A stretch of DNA of 64,000 nt from Elymus sibiricus. Taxonomy: Eukaryota; Streptophyta; Magnoliopsida; Poales; Poaceae. The stretch spans positions 415,319,409 through 415,383,408 of the forward strand of contig CM077667.1 of the NCBI GenBank assembly GCA_039707655.1, read 5' to 3'. Below the pieces are notes generated by a model. The model was not told the DNA's origin, made no database searches, and saw only the letters and a list, made by a program, of their open reading frames with translations. This document shows positions 12,233 through 22,965 of the stretch, in pieces; the stretch's first letter is position 1, and the number at the start of each line of letters is the position of its first letter. Made by a program: the position numbers and the translations under genes.

Positions 12233-12812
12233 GTGTGGGTGAAGATGTTGATGAAGATTGATCCTCCCACGATGGAGGAAGCGTTGGTGATGACGATGGC
12301 TTCGATTTCCCCCTCCCGGAGGGAAGTTTTCCCCGGCGAAACCGCTTCGCCGGAGAGCAAAAGTGCTCCTGCCCAGGTTTCGCCTCGAGACGGTGGCGCT
12401 TCGTCCTAAAAGTTTTCTTATGATTTTTCCTAGGGCAAATGACATCATATAGGATAAGATGGGTGTCGGAGCCCTCCTAGGTGACCCATGAGCTAGGGTG
12501 GCGCGTCCTGGGGGTAGGGCCTGCACCTGGCTCATGGCCATCTGGTGGGTCACATCTTGTTGATTCTTTTGCCAATAATTATTATATATTCCAAAATAAT
12601 TCTCCATAAATTTTCAGCTCTGGAGTTCCAGAGAATATCCACCTCTTTGGTGGTCTTTTCCGGTCCAGAATTCCAGCTGTCGGCAATCTCCCTCTTTGTA
12701 TGAAACTTGCAAAATAAGAGAGAAAAGGCATTAGGATTGCATCATTAAGTGTAATAATGATTCAAACATAATAAATGTCAATGGAAAAACATGATGCAAA
12801 ATGGACGTGTCA
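12233..12812 (-). repeat. Fragment of another Gypsy LTR
   Basis: On the minus strand this begins TGACACGTCCATTTTGCATC, close to a Triticeae LTR start I remember as TGATACGTCCATTTTGCATC, and shows the AAATTTTCAG...GGCGCGCC-type layout of the other LTRs here. Element E interrupts it at 12232/12233, so only the U3-proximal ~580 bp remain. No purine tract lies on its right, so it is a 5' or solo LTR remnant. Confidence 0.6.
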
Positions 12813-13831
12813 CATATGAACTTCGAATTCGATGATCTTCGACTCATTTTAAATCTATGGAAAAGTCCAAGGTCCTCACACAGGCAACCACCCAAGATCA
12901 ACAATAAATAATGATGCAAATCATGCAAAGGTTTGAGCTCTCTACATGCGACATATTCAAGCTACTCGCCTGAAAGTCCCTCTTGATAGTACATCTATCA
13001 AACCTATAATCCGGTCTCCCACCCAGCACCACGAGACCAGCAAAACTAGGAAACCTGGCTAAGGTATACATTTGCCTTGCACATTCCACTTAAGCTTGTT
13101 GATGACTTTAATGCATGCCTCAAGTTGGAATCCTTTTCTTGACCACAAAAAATTGGTGAAGATATTCGAATTGCTTCTCATGTTGCAATGAGGGAAGCCT
13201 TCTCTTAAGCAAATCTTCACATGTACATAACCACAATGTGGACTGCAAGCTTTAAAGAATATAACCTCTGGCTTCCCATCTTGCACTTGGACTCCCCAAA
13301 CTCGATGACCATCACCACTTGATGTCATCCTCACATATCCTACTCGATATCTTTCTTTTTATTCAAGCCCATGAGAAACACCTAATGCACATAGACATAG
13401 CAAATACATAACATGTGTTAGTGCGCAAAACGCAATTCACAATTACTTACGTTCCACTAGATCACTAGATCCCACGTTGTACATTGTTTGCGCTTGTGTG
13501 TTGACCATCTAGATACATTCTTTGAGCTTCATCTTGGTCAACCAACATCTTTACTTCAAGCTATATATTGGTTTTAGACTAGATCACCAAAGACTCTTCA
13601 TTTTACTTCATTGCTTCTAGACTAGATCACCAAAGACTCTTACATGACCACATCAAGTTTCACTATGAACATCATATTAGTCATCATTTGCTCTTCTAAA
13701 TGCCCCATCACAAACTCTTGAGAGGCGCAATGAATTCTTCACTCTAGAAAGACATGAAAACCAAAACCCAACACATGAGCTCATCATGATCTTCTCTAGA
13801 TACTATAGCTTGAATTCTTCTCTTTAATTAT
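12813..13831. other. Unclassified interval, no gene recognised
   Basis: About 1 kb, AT-rich. A minus-strand frame (13334-13059, 91 codons) has no domain I recognise. A 30-bp phrase (TAGACTAGATCACCAAAGACTCTT) occurs twice about 40 bp apart near 13575 and 13618. It could be old transposon sequence; I assign nothing. Confidence 0.4.
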
Positions 13832-14650
13832 CACTAGTGCAGCCGCGTGCTATACAAACGGTTTTTAACCCCTTTCCGTGATGTAGTCTTAAACCTTCGC
13901 CTTGCATGTGTGGGCGATAGGGGGGCCTATCGCACATGACAGGGAAAAGCCATCGGCGATGCCAGCACCTAGTCACACACGATGAGCAAAAATATATCAT
14001 TTGCGATTGGAAGGGCCATCACAAACAGACATATTGGGGAAGACGTGTGAGATGAGCTTAGCATCCCACACAGGGAATCCCAAGGGTACGTCTCCGTTCG
14101 CATTGCAGATCACACACAATTTTCTGCATAACATTGTTTGTGATAGGGCTGGTCATTACACACGATGGTTATAATTCTGTCATTTTCGTTATTCAAAACA
14201 TCACTCACGGTGTCTAGAAGAAACTGTTTGGCATTGGGCTTCCGATCACACACACTTGCTATGTGAAAACGTTTGAGATTGGGTGTCCTAACATACACAG
14301 TTGTCGACCAAAATTCGTGTGATTGCTCGCCCATCCAACACGCCAACTTTCTAGAAAACGTGTGGGTTTGTTGAGGTCATCGCCCACGGTGTAGTCTTAG
14401 AAACCGTCTGCAATGGGAATCCCAATAATCAGCCTGATTGCTCTATTATTTATAATCCATTTAGTAATCAAATTAACATTTCATATCAAGCACATAATAT
14501 ATTTCTTATTCGTAGTATGGCAACCAGGATTTTATAATTGAATTACATCAGGGTACAACATCATATAGGCACATACTGCCTAGCTACCCAATTGCACAAC
14601 AGGACAAAGTTTCAAATGCAACATCTTAAACCTTTGGAAATTAATTATCA

Positions 14651-15304
14651 TCATAGACGGTAAATAGACAGATGAGTCTCATCTAGAAAATTGTTAAATC
14701 GGAAGGCGAATATTGAGCCTTCAATGATGTTGAAGGTCCTCGCAACTTTAGGCCAGTGCATGTGGATGATTGCCCGCCCATCCTTCATCCTCTTGAGGAA
14801 GACTTCAAGATTATACCATGGGTGCTGTATGAATACCTTCCTTGCCTCTTGATTATAAAGGTGGTTTGAGACGTAATCATCGATGAACTGCCTTGAGAAG
14901 GACAGAAAACAAACATACGCATAAATATCTTTTCTAAAATTTGAAATGGCGCAAAGGGAAAAGGACAAGGTGAAAGAGATGGTACCATCCTATAATTGAC
15001 TGATGTCTTCTTCATTGTGCAGACAAACATCTTGTTGTTTTTCGTGGCTAGTTTCTTTATCTTAACAATCTTTCTGAGTTTCTTGATTTGACTGATATTC
15101 AAGGACACCTCATTTCCCCACATGCAAAAAGGGTCGAAAGTGGGTCTAAACCTCTTATAGCAAGACCTACATGTGCAAGAACAAATTATTGAAAACATTA
15201 ATATTACAATGGTTCCTGCAATTGCACAATAATGTGCTATTATCCAAACGACCATGGATGTGCAAACCTCGATGGTAAACTTCAGTGTCCCCCATTGTTT
15301 CCCC
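14651..15304 (-). CDS. B3-domain-like gene inside CACTA-like element (partial, three exons visible)
   Basis: Three exon-like blocks join in frame on the minus strand: 15304-15268, 15153-14986 and 14887-14651, with GT-AG borders (GAG/GTTTGC, ATG/GTACCA; acceptors TTGCAG, TATAAG, GGCAG). The product ends with a B3-like fold: a first strand (NKMFVCTMKKTSVNYR), FIDDYVSNHL, then FLKRMKDGRAIIHMHWPKVA and IIEGSIFAFRF before a final LSIYRL and stop. B3 domains bind DNA in plant transcription factors. The upstream part is Lys-rich. The true 5' end is not visible and may have been cut off by element D. Whether it is a transposon gene or a captured host exon set is open. Confidence 0.55.
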
Positions 15305-15821
15305 CTGCAACATATTTAAGACAAATATTGATCAGGTTATAAGTGATATTTGGCATACTATCTGTGAAATATGTTAATGGAAAATAAACACATTGCGGAT
15401 CCAACGGATTAATTCGAGCCACATGGAAAAACCAGTTATCTAAACCAAGCATGCTAAGAACTAGGAAATATATCAATTCTATATGTTTAACATGTATTTA
15501 GTACATCTAAATTCGATTTATTCATCACATGCATAACAATACAAAATTGTACCAACAACAATCGAACATCACATTGCAGAATTGAACTAAATAGTTAAAT
15601 GGTCGCCACAACAAATGAACGAAACAGTTAACTAAGCACCACATTGCACAATAGAACATACTAGAAGGTGAGGTTGCAGTAGAATTACATTGGACATTTC
15701 ACTAGAATTTCTAAATGAAAGGCAGTAGCGGCACATGCAACAGGTAAACGAAACATGATTAACCGGCGTAGCTAGGTGAACATAGGTCCTTAGTGATAAA
15801 GCTAAGAAAAACAAGCTATTC

Positions 15822-15890
15822 TTAATCGTCGGAGATATCGATGATGATGGGCTCCTTCAACTTGGAAGAGGGCGAGGCCTCCACACCGTT
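15822..15890 (-). CDS. C-terminal exon of an unknown protein, cut by element D
   Basis: The minus strand from the D junction reads open to a TAA at 15822-15824 and ends KLKEPIIIDISDD. Acidic/hydrophobic tails like this are common protein ends. It is followed by the B3-like gene on the same strand, so it may end a separate upstream gene. The upstream portion was displaced by element D. Confidence 0.35.
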   Translation of the reverse strand, partial: NGVEASPSSKLKEPIIIDISDD

Positions 15891-16438
15891 TGTTGGGGAT
15901 ATAACCCCACGATGAGACCCGTCCAGGAGGGGCCGGGTTATGAAGTTGGCGGCTTAGCAGTGAGGCCTTAAACAGGCAAGAAGAATAAGACAAGGCCGGG
16001 AAGTGACTTGCCAGACGGGCCTGGCGGAGGCCTAGAGTCGGAAGGCAACGTGTGACCCGGAGGCGTAAGCCGCCGGGAGACGACTTGCCGTACAAGGCAA
16101 GGTTATTTAGAGATAAGGTCGGTTATTAGATGTAACCCGGCCCGGACTCTTGTAAGCCCAGGGCCTCGACCTGTGTATATAAAGGCGGGTTCCCTGGGCG
16201 ACTTAAGACACGAAACCTTTGATCGAATGCTAGGTCAAGCGAATTCCGCTCCCTTGTAATCGATACCCAATCAATACAACTCAAAGCAGGACGTAGGCTA
16301 TTACCTCCTTCGAGAGGGGCTGAACCTAGGTAAACATGTGTCTTTCGTCCTGATCAACCCCTTCGAGTTAACCGCTGTAGCGATGGCTTCACCCCTAAGT
16401 CCTTGCACTAGGACATCTGCCATGATAAAACCACGACA
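15891..16438 (+). repeat. 5' LTR of element D
   Basis: 548 bp, TGTTGGGGATATAACC ... CCACGACA, followed two bases later by the primer site. Near-identical to 11685-12232. The partner 3' LTR is deleted. Confidence 0.85.
16176..16183 (+). promoter_or_regulatory. LTR TATA box, element D
   Basis: TATATAAA inside the 5' LTR, about 260 bp before its end, followed by AGGCGGGTTCCCTGGGC. Likely core promoter for the gag-pol transcript. Same site in E at 11970-11977. Confidence 0.6.
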
Positions 16439-16440
16439 GT

Positions 16441-16458
16441 TGGCGCCCACCGTGGGGC
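16441..16458 (+). promoter_or_regulatory. Primer binding site of element D
   Basis: TGGCGCCCACCGTGGGGC begins 2 nt after the LTR; TGGCGCC is the expected CCA-end complement. I do not assign the tRNA. It differs from the tRNA-Asp site of the Sabrina-like element, A and B. Confidence 0.75.
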
Positions 16459-16460
16459 AG

Positions 16461-18939
16461 ATGCGCAGTGGTTTGGAGTACTCGAAGGGCTCTCTCCCAG
16501 GGATCGAGGGATACGCCGTTGGCAGGATGACTAAGAGTCGTCGCGGCAAGCTCTACATCGACGACGCTGGCTGGGGCCCCGAGGCTGACTCAATCGAGTA
16601 CGGGTACCGGGTCCCCTTCGGCAGAATTCACGTTTTCATCGGCAGGATCGGCGGATCTAAGCCCGGGCCGGACATCTGCACCAACCTCGTCGAGTCGGCC
16701 CGGCGCGCGCAACCCGCCCGGATCAAGCCGGCCCGGAAGCACGTCTTCATCGGCTTCACCCAAGGCGCGGAGCTTGAGGAAGGCTCTGTGTCACGAGAAG
16801 AAACCCTGATATGCTCAGAGGATGGATCCTCGAGCGGAGAGGCGGAATCAATCTACCAGCTTCATAACGGCGGGCTTGGGGGCTACTTCGATGGTGACAG
16901 TATTCCGGAGCCCTATGAGCCGCCGAGCCAAGCCGCCGTTTTCATGGCTGGATCGGCGTCGGCTTCTGGCAGCACGGCGGTCGGGACAGAGGTGGCCGGC
17001 GCGGCAGGGCCCGGGTCAGCCAGGCTCCCGGCTCAAGTTTTGCTGGATCTGATGAACGAGCTGACAACTCTGATGGGAACCCAGATCATAACGGAAAACC
17101 AAGCAAACCGTAACGCAGAGATCGCAAGGCTGAAGGACCAGATGACCAGGGCCCAGGAGGAGATCAACGCATTGCAGGCTCAGATGGATGCTGAGTCGGA
17201 GCGTCTCAGGGCTGAAGCTTTTCGCCTTAGTCTGGATCAACAAGCCTCAGAGGCAGTTTTTCGGATGAGGCATCAGACCCACCTGCCTGATTAGTATGAG
17301 CCCAGAAATCTTTTTAACACGTCGGGGGCAGGACCGAACGCACCTCTGACCGTGACCCGAACAGCGGAGGTGCCTGGGAATAGGGCGGCGACTCAGCATC
17401 GGCAGCCAGACCCGCCCCGCAGGAATCAGACCCCGCCGCGGCGTTTTTTGACACCACCTGGTCATTACTCTAACCCGGTGGAGAACATGATAGCAACGGC
17501 TGCCAGGCTCAATGCGCTCCCCCTCGCTGAAGGGACGCCTTTCACGGAAGAAGCACGTAATGCCATTGGATATCTGCAGACGGCGGTGGCGCAACAGGAG
17601 AAGTATATGTACAGCCGGAGTCGTGTGCATTCAACCCCCATTCCAAGCCGCAGTTATAGCCGGCGTTTGGAGTCGCTGGCGGTCTCCAGCAGCGAGCGAC
17701 GTAGAAACCCGCCCCGTGATGACCCGCCCGTTGTCGATGCCCAGGCGATTGTGGATAATGCTAGAGCTCAGCGGGAGGCGACGGCCGCAGCGGCTTACCA
17801 AGAGCCGCCCCCGATGACCCCCTCAGCTTCGGTGGGAGTCGGAGTCACTTCCAGGGCTGTTGGAGTACCGTGTTTAGTACCGGCTCTACGGAACGAGTGC
17901 CTACCGAAGGATTTTAAGGGTCCACGCAAAGTGCCTAATTATACAGTTGATCTACCCCCAGAAGCCTGGATCGAGAGTTACGAGCTAGCCATGGAGATGT
18001 TGGATGTCAGTGACGCAGTCTGTGCTAAGTACTTCATCATGATGTTAGAAGGACCGGCTCGCACATGGTTAAAGGGTTTGCCACCCAATACCATTAATTC
18101 TTGGGCCGAGTTGAAAGCAAGGTTCATCAAGAATTTTCAAGGGACGTGCAAGCAGCCTATGACGATCATTGATTTGGATCATTGTGTGCAGCGTGAGGTA
18201 GTCGGCCCATCATTGGGTCCGGCGGGTCTCAACCATTATCCACTCATCTGACAATATCACGGCGGCTCAGGCGGTTCTGATTCTGGAGAAAAACTGACAT
18301 TTTTTGCCCCTTAAGCAGAAGCTTGGGCGGCTCAAGCGCTCTTGCTAGGACATAGGTGAGCTCATGGCGGCTCTCACTAAATATGCAGATTCTGATAGCA
18401 CGAAGGATCCTGGTTCTGATGATGAGAAGTCTGTTAAGCGTAAGAAGAATGGCAACGGCAAGGGTCAGCAGCAGAACGGGGCAGGAAATAACAATCCAGA
18501 CAATGGTGGTAAACGGAAGCATCCAGACGGCGGGTCAGATCTGGTAGCCAATACCAACACTGGGAACAACCGTGGCAAGGGCAACGATAAACCACCTTTC
18601 GGCAAAGGCAAGCCTTTCAACATGGAAGCAATGCTTAACGACCCCTGCCCGAAGCATAGTCTTCCCAACAAGCCATCCACTCGTGCTTGGAAGGATTGCT
18701 ATATCATGCGGGAGTTCCGGAACTACAGCCTTAACCAGCATCACGGTAACGGCAATAGACCGCCCGGCGGGTCAGGATCCGATTCTCATGGGTCAGGTTT
18801 CGGTGCAGGCGGCTCAAGCTCTGGTTATCAAGGTCAAGGTAACCATGGAGATCATAATCAGCAGTCTGGCAATGGTGGTGAGCAGCAAAATAATCAATCA
18901 GGGTATCAGAGCAACCCAAAGCAGCTTAATGGAGGCTAG
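16461..18939 (+). pseudogene. gag region of element D, decayed
   Basis: The likely start is the ATG at 16461, just after the primer site. The N-terminal part is unrecognised and ends in a coiled coil (RDQ/EEINALQAQ area, ~17090-17230). An in-frame TAG at 17292-17294 interrupts it and the same frame goes on. 17940-18200 is a Retrotrans_gag domain (AMEMLDVSDAVCAKYF, LEGPARTWLKGLPPNTINSW). A frameshift near 18196 moves the frame, with a TGA at 18295-18297 and a TAG at 18346-18348 in the shifted frame. The tail (18364-18939) is Gly/Asn/Gln-rich and basic, with a C-x3-H...C stretch (DPCPKHSLPN, WKDCYIM). It is separated from the protease frame by a short gap. Confidence 0.8.
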
Positions 18940-18981
18940 TATCACGTCTTTACAACAAGTCTTGATAAGCGTGATCAGAAG

Positions 18982-20499
18982 GTGCGCAAGAGGGCGGTTT
19001 ACGTAGCCATGCCGGCTCTTCCGCAATATTTAAAGTGGTCTGAGCACACGATATCATGGAGCAGGGAGGATCACCTGCCGCGAGTTGATAACCCGGGGCA
19101 CTTGGCCCTTGTGGTAGCCCCTCAGGTAGGAGGCTACATGTTCACCAAGGTGCTAATGGATGGTGGTAGCAGCATCAACATCTTGTATTATGACACTTTC
19201 CGTCGGATGAACCTGGTTGACAAGGATCTCAAGCCATCATCCATAGTTTTTCACGGGGTGGTACCCGGCAAATCGGCTTACCCAGTTGGAAAAATTGCCC
19301 ATGAGGTAGCTTTTGGTGATGAGTTCAACTACAGGGTGGAGACCTTATGGTTTGAGGTGGTTAAAATCAAGAGCCCATATCATGCTCTGTTTGGACGGCC
19401 GGCTTATGCCAAATTCATGGCCCGGCCTTGTTATGTGTACTTACAGCTCAAGATGCCAGGTCTGAAGGGGACGATTACGGTGCATGGTGATCGGAAAATT
19501 GCTCTTGAGTGCGAGGAGGGTGATGCTGCGTATGCAGAGTCAAGTTGTGCTGAGGCGGAGCTCAAATTCTATAAAGATAATGTTGACCCGGCAGATATGA
19601 CCCCGTTGAAGAAACCTAGCACAGAGTCTGACCCGCCCCTAAAATTTGTGGCAGAGGATACCAAGTTGGTGGACTTTGTTCCTGGCGACTCATCGCAGCA
19701 ATTCACTATCGGGGCCAATATGGATCCCAAATAGGAAAGCGCGCTCATCGAATTCATCCGTGAGAATCGGGACATCTTTGCATGGAAGCCTTCTGACATG
19801 CCGGGTGTACCGGGAGAATTCGCTGAGCACCACCTTAATGTGGATCCTAAGTTCAAGCCAGTCAAGCAATTCCTCCGTCGTTTCAATGAAGAGTAGCGTA
19901 AAGCTATTGGGGAAGAGGTAGCCCGGCTCTTAGCAGCAGGATTTATCGTAGAGGTTTTTCACCCGGAGTGGTTGGCTAACCCCGTGCTCGTACTTAAGAA
20001 GAACGGCACGTGGCGCATGTGTGTAGATTACACAGATCTCAACAAGGCGTGTCCGGTTGAGCCATTTGCTCTTTCCCGTATCGACCAGATCATTGATGCA
20101 ACGGCGGGTTGTGAGAGTTTATGTTTCCTGGACGCTTATTTGGGTTACCATCAGATCAAGATGGCAATCAAAGACCAAGAGAAGACGTCTTTCATCACGC
20201 CTTTTGGAGCTTTCTGTTACGTGTCCATGCCTTTTGTACTCAAAAGTGCACAGGCGACTTATCAACGCTGTGTGCAGAATTGTCTTCATAGTCAAATTGG
20301 AAGCAATGTTCATGCTTATGTGGATGATATTGTGGTCAAGTCAAGGAAGAAGGAGACTCTGCTTGACGATTTGAAGGAAACTTTTGATAACCTGTGGGTT
20401 TACAAGATGATGCTTAATCCGGCTAAGTGTGTTTTTGGTGTACCTGCAGGCAAGCCTCTGGGATTTTTGGTTTCAGAACGGGGCATTGAAGCTAATTAA
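18982..20499 (+). pseudogene. Protease and reverse transcriptase of element D, decayed
   Basis: The protease part (18982-19734) has VLMDGGSSINILYY, where a retropepsin usually has D-S/T-G; the Gly at the second position may weaken catalysis. Further on is YHALFGRPAYAKF. The RT part starts near 19735 in the same frame after a TAG (19732-19734), with a second TAG at 19894-19896. RT motifs: WRMCVDYTDLNKACP, FLDAYLGYHQIKM, FITPFGAFCYVSMPF and the catalytic HAYVDDIVV. A 4-nt insertion near 20493-20500 (extra TTAA) shifts the frame at the connection to RNase H. The encoded enzyme would copy element RNA to DNA; this copy is inactive. Confidence 0.85.
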
Positions 20500-20500
20500 C

Positions 20501-21130
20501 CCGGATAAAATAAAGGCCATCACCTCGTTATCTAAGCCGGCGTGCATTAATGACGTCCAGCGCTTGGCGGGTCGTATTGCCGCTTTAAGCCGGTTCATAA
20601 GCCGCCTGGGCGAGAAAGCTATTCCTTTGTATCAGATGATGAAGAAGACAGATGATTTTGTCTGGAGTGATGCTGCCAATGATGCGTTTGAGGCGCTCAA
20701 AAAACAGTTGGTTGAGCCGCCTGTCTTGGCTGCTCCCGTGAAAAAAGAGCCTTTGCTCTTGTACGTGGCGGCTAATAATAAAGCGGTCAGTGCTGCAGTC
20801 GTTGTGGAGCGCAAGGAGGCAGGCAAAGAGTATCCAGTCCAGCGGCCGGTTTACTATGTCAGTGAGGTTTTGACAGAGTCCAAGCAAAGATACTCGCATT
20901 GGCAAAAGCTGGTGTTTGGAGTGTTCATGGCAAATCGCAAATTGAAGCATTATTTCCTTGGACATCCAATCACGGTGGTCAGCTCTGCTCCTTTGGGAGA
21001 TATTATTCAGAATAGAGAAGCCACCGACAGGATTGCTAAGTGGACAATTGAGCTTGGACCTCTTAATTTGAGGTATGTACCTCGAACAGGTGTCCAGTCT
21101 CAAGCCCTGGTGGACTTTATCAATGACTAG
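20501..21130 (+). pseudogene. First RNase H domain of element D pol
   Basis: Follows RT after the 4-nt shift. INPDKIKAITSLSKPACIND and RLAGRIAALSRFISRLGEKA are the usual RT-connection; LLLYVAANNKAVSAAVVVER, VYYVSEVLTESKQRYSHWQK and RKLKHYFLGHPITVV form the Gypsy RNase H-like domain (RT_RNaseH type). It ends VDFIND then TAG at 21128-21130, where relatives carry Trp, so a TGG to TAG change. The frame continues into the second RNase H. Confidence 0.8.
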
Positions 21131-22257
21131 ACGGAGTGTCAAGCACCTGAGGAGAAGCCGGACAACACATATTGGACAATTCATTTTGACGGATCCAGAC
21201 AATTGGAAGGCTCGGGGGCTGGAGTTGTTTTAACTTCCCCTAGAGGTGACAAATTTTGTTATGTATTAAGGCTAATGTTTCCTTGTACTAACAATGCAGC
21301 TGATTATGAAGCCTTGCTTCATAGGCTCCGTGTGGCCAAGGAGATGAATTTGAGCCGGGTCAGATGTCTTGGCGACTCAGACCTTGTGTCCCAGCAAGAC
21401 TCGGGCACGTGGGATTCTAAGGACCCTCGTATGGCGGCTTATCGCCAGGCGGTTGACGTCATTGCTGGTCACTTTAAGGGCTATCAGGTGGATCATATTG
21501 ATCGTTGGAAGAATGAGGCGGCTCATGCATTGTCACGTTTGGGGTCTCAACGTAAGCCGGTGCAGCCTAATGTGTTTCTGGATGTCCTGCATCACCCGTC
21601 CATCAAATTGCCTTCTGAGGAGGATCTTGCCGTACCTGACCCGGAAGGACACTTGGTGGCGGCTCTTCGTGCTATTCCTGATTGGACGTTGCCTTATCTG
21701 GCGTATCTGACTCGCGGCGAATTACCCGAGGACGAGACTTTGGCACGGAAAATCATAAGGCGATCTAAGTCCATGACTATTGTCAATGGCGAGTTGCACA
21801 GATGTAGCGTGACTGGTGTTTTTCAACGATGCGTTTCTCCTGAGGAGGGCCATGAAATCTTGCAAGAGATACATGCCGGCGATTGTGGTCATCACGCCGG
21901 GTCAAAATCCTTGGTGGCCAAAGCCTTTCGGCACGGCTTTTACTGGTTGACCGCTCATGCAGATGCAGAGTATTTGGTCAGTAGATGTGATGGGTGTCAC
22001 AAATTTGGACGACGTGCCCATGTGCCGGCTCAAGAATTGCGGATGATTCCAATCACCTGGCCGTTCGCGGTCTGGGGTCTTGATATGGTTGGCCCGTTTA
22101 AGAGGTCTAAAGATAAGAAGACCCACCTCTTGATGGCGGTTGATAAATTTACTAAGTGGGTTGAGGCAGAGCCGGTCAGTAAGTGCGACGCGGCAACAGC
22201 GGTTCAGTTCGTCAAAAAGCTGATTTTTTGGTTTGGTTACCCTCACAGTATCATTAT
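21131..22257 (+). pseudogene. Second RNase H and N-terminal half of integrase, element D
   Basis: After the TAG, TIHFDGSRQLEGSGAGVVL opens a second RNase H fold (D then GSGAG, NNAADYEALLHRLRVA, GDSDLV with the last acid), the extra domain known from Tat-lineage Gypsy elements. Next come a linker, the integrase zinc motif (IHAGDCGHHAG and CDGCHKFG) and the start of the catalytic core (WGLDMVGPF, first Asp). The CACTA at 22258 cuts the core just before the second catalytic Asp. Within 21203-22257 no stop is seen, so this part decayed less than gag. Confidence 0.8.
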
Positions 22258-22500
22258 CACTACAAGAAATATGTCAACTTGCGACCATCAATATTGGTCA
22301 CTGAATAGTCATTATTTTTCATTTGCGACCTTTTTGTGATCAAAAACAGTTGGTCAAAAGCTGGCCGTCTTTAATGAAACTTAACGACCAAAATGAAAGG
22401 TCGTTGGTTCTACGACCAATTGTTTTGGTCACTCGCAGTCTGCCCAGGCCACGTCAGATCCAACGTGGCAATCTGACGTGGCAAAATGGTCGTAGATCAG
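22258..22500 (+). repeat. Left terminus and subterminal repeats of the CACTA
   Basis: Terminal inverted repeat then ~10 copies of TTGGTC/GACCAA-type motifs in both orientations up to about 22500; in CACTA elements such motifs are bound by the transposase accessory protein. Confidence 0.7.
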
Positions 22501-22965
22501 AATCAGCCCGGTCCGGTCTAGCCGTCTCTATGGGCCGAGCCCAATAATTCAGCCCATTTAATAATATTGTTCCTGATACTTTTTGTCAGCTACGTGGGCC
22601 AAGCCCAATAATTTGGCTTTTTATTTTATGGGTCGTGGCCTTTTTGCGAACCATTACATTAAGCCTATTTTTGTTTTTTTCAGAAATGTACAATGTTCGA
22701 GTCCATTATTGATTGGGTCGTAGCCTTTTTAGAGTCCAAATATTATTTGGTCCAGTAGAACATTTGCTCTTTTTCATTCACAGATTTCAATTTACACATT
22801 TGAACAACAAACAATCAATAATTCACTCGATTAAATGATTAAATCCAGAATCATTCAATTAAATACTCACAACAGCACATACAGGTCTGCACGGCCAACA
22901 GGTGTACATACAATCAAAAAAATATACACAAGCACCAAAACATGGTGGCAACGTCAACTAAAATT

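Larger units (their letters stand above)
13832..15890. mobile_element. CACTA-like element, one end and part of the body
   Basis: Starts CACTAGTGCAGCCGCGTG at 13832, a CACTA-type terminus, followed by ~600 bp rich in subterminal motifs in both orientations (CAAACGGT, TGTGCGAT/ATCGCACA, CACACGATG). A minus-strand gene follows. Element D inserted at 15890/15891 ends it. No matching inverted terminus is visible in the window, so its other end is lost or diverged. The CACTA-like block at 44959-49690 uses the same motif style and may be its remainder (see findings). Confidence 0.55.

Noticed and set aside
13059..13334. 91-codon minus-strand frame in the unclassified interval
   Set aside because: No recognisable motif, no splice context and no second copy; insufficient support for a gene.
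16338..16460. Upstream extension of the D gag frame into the 5' LTR
   Set aside because: The frame is open through LTR and primer site by chance; the ATG at 16461 directly follows the primer site and is the likely start.
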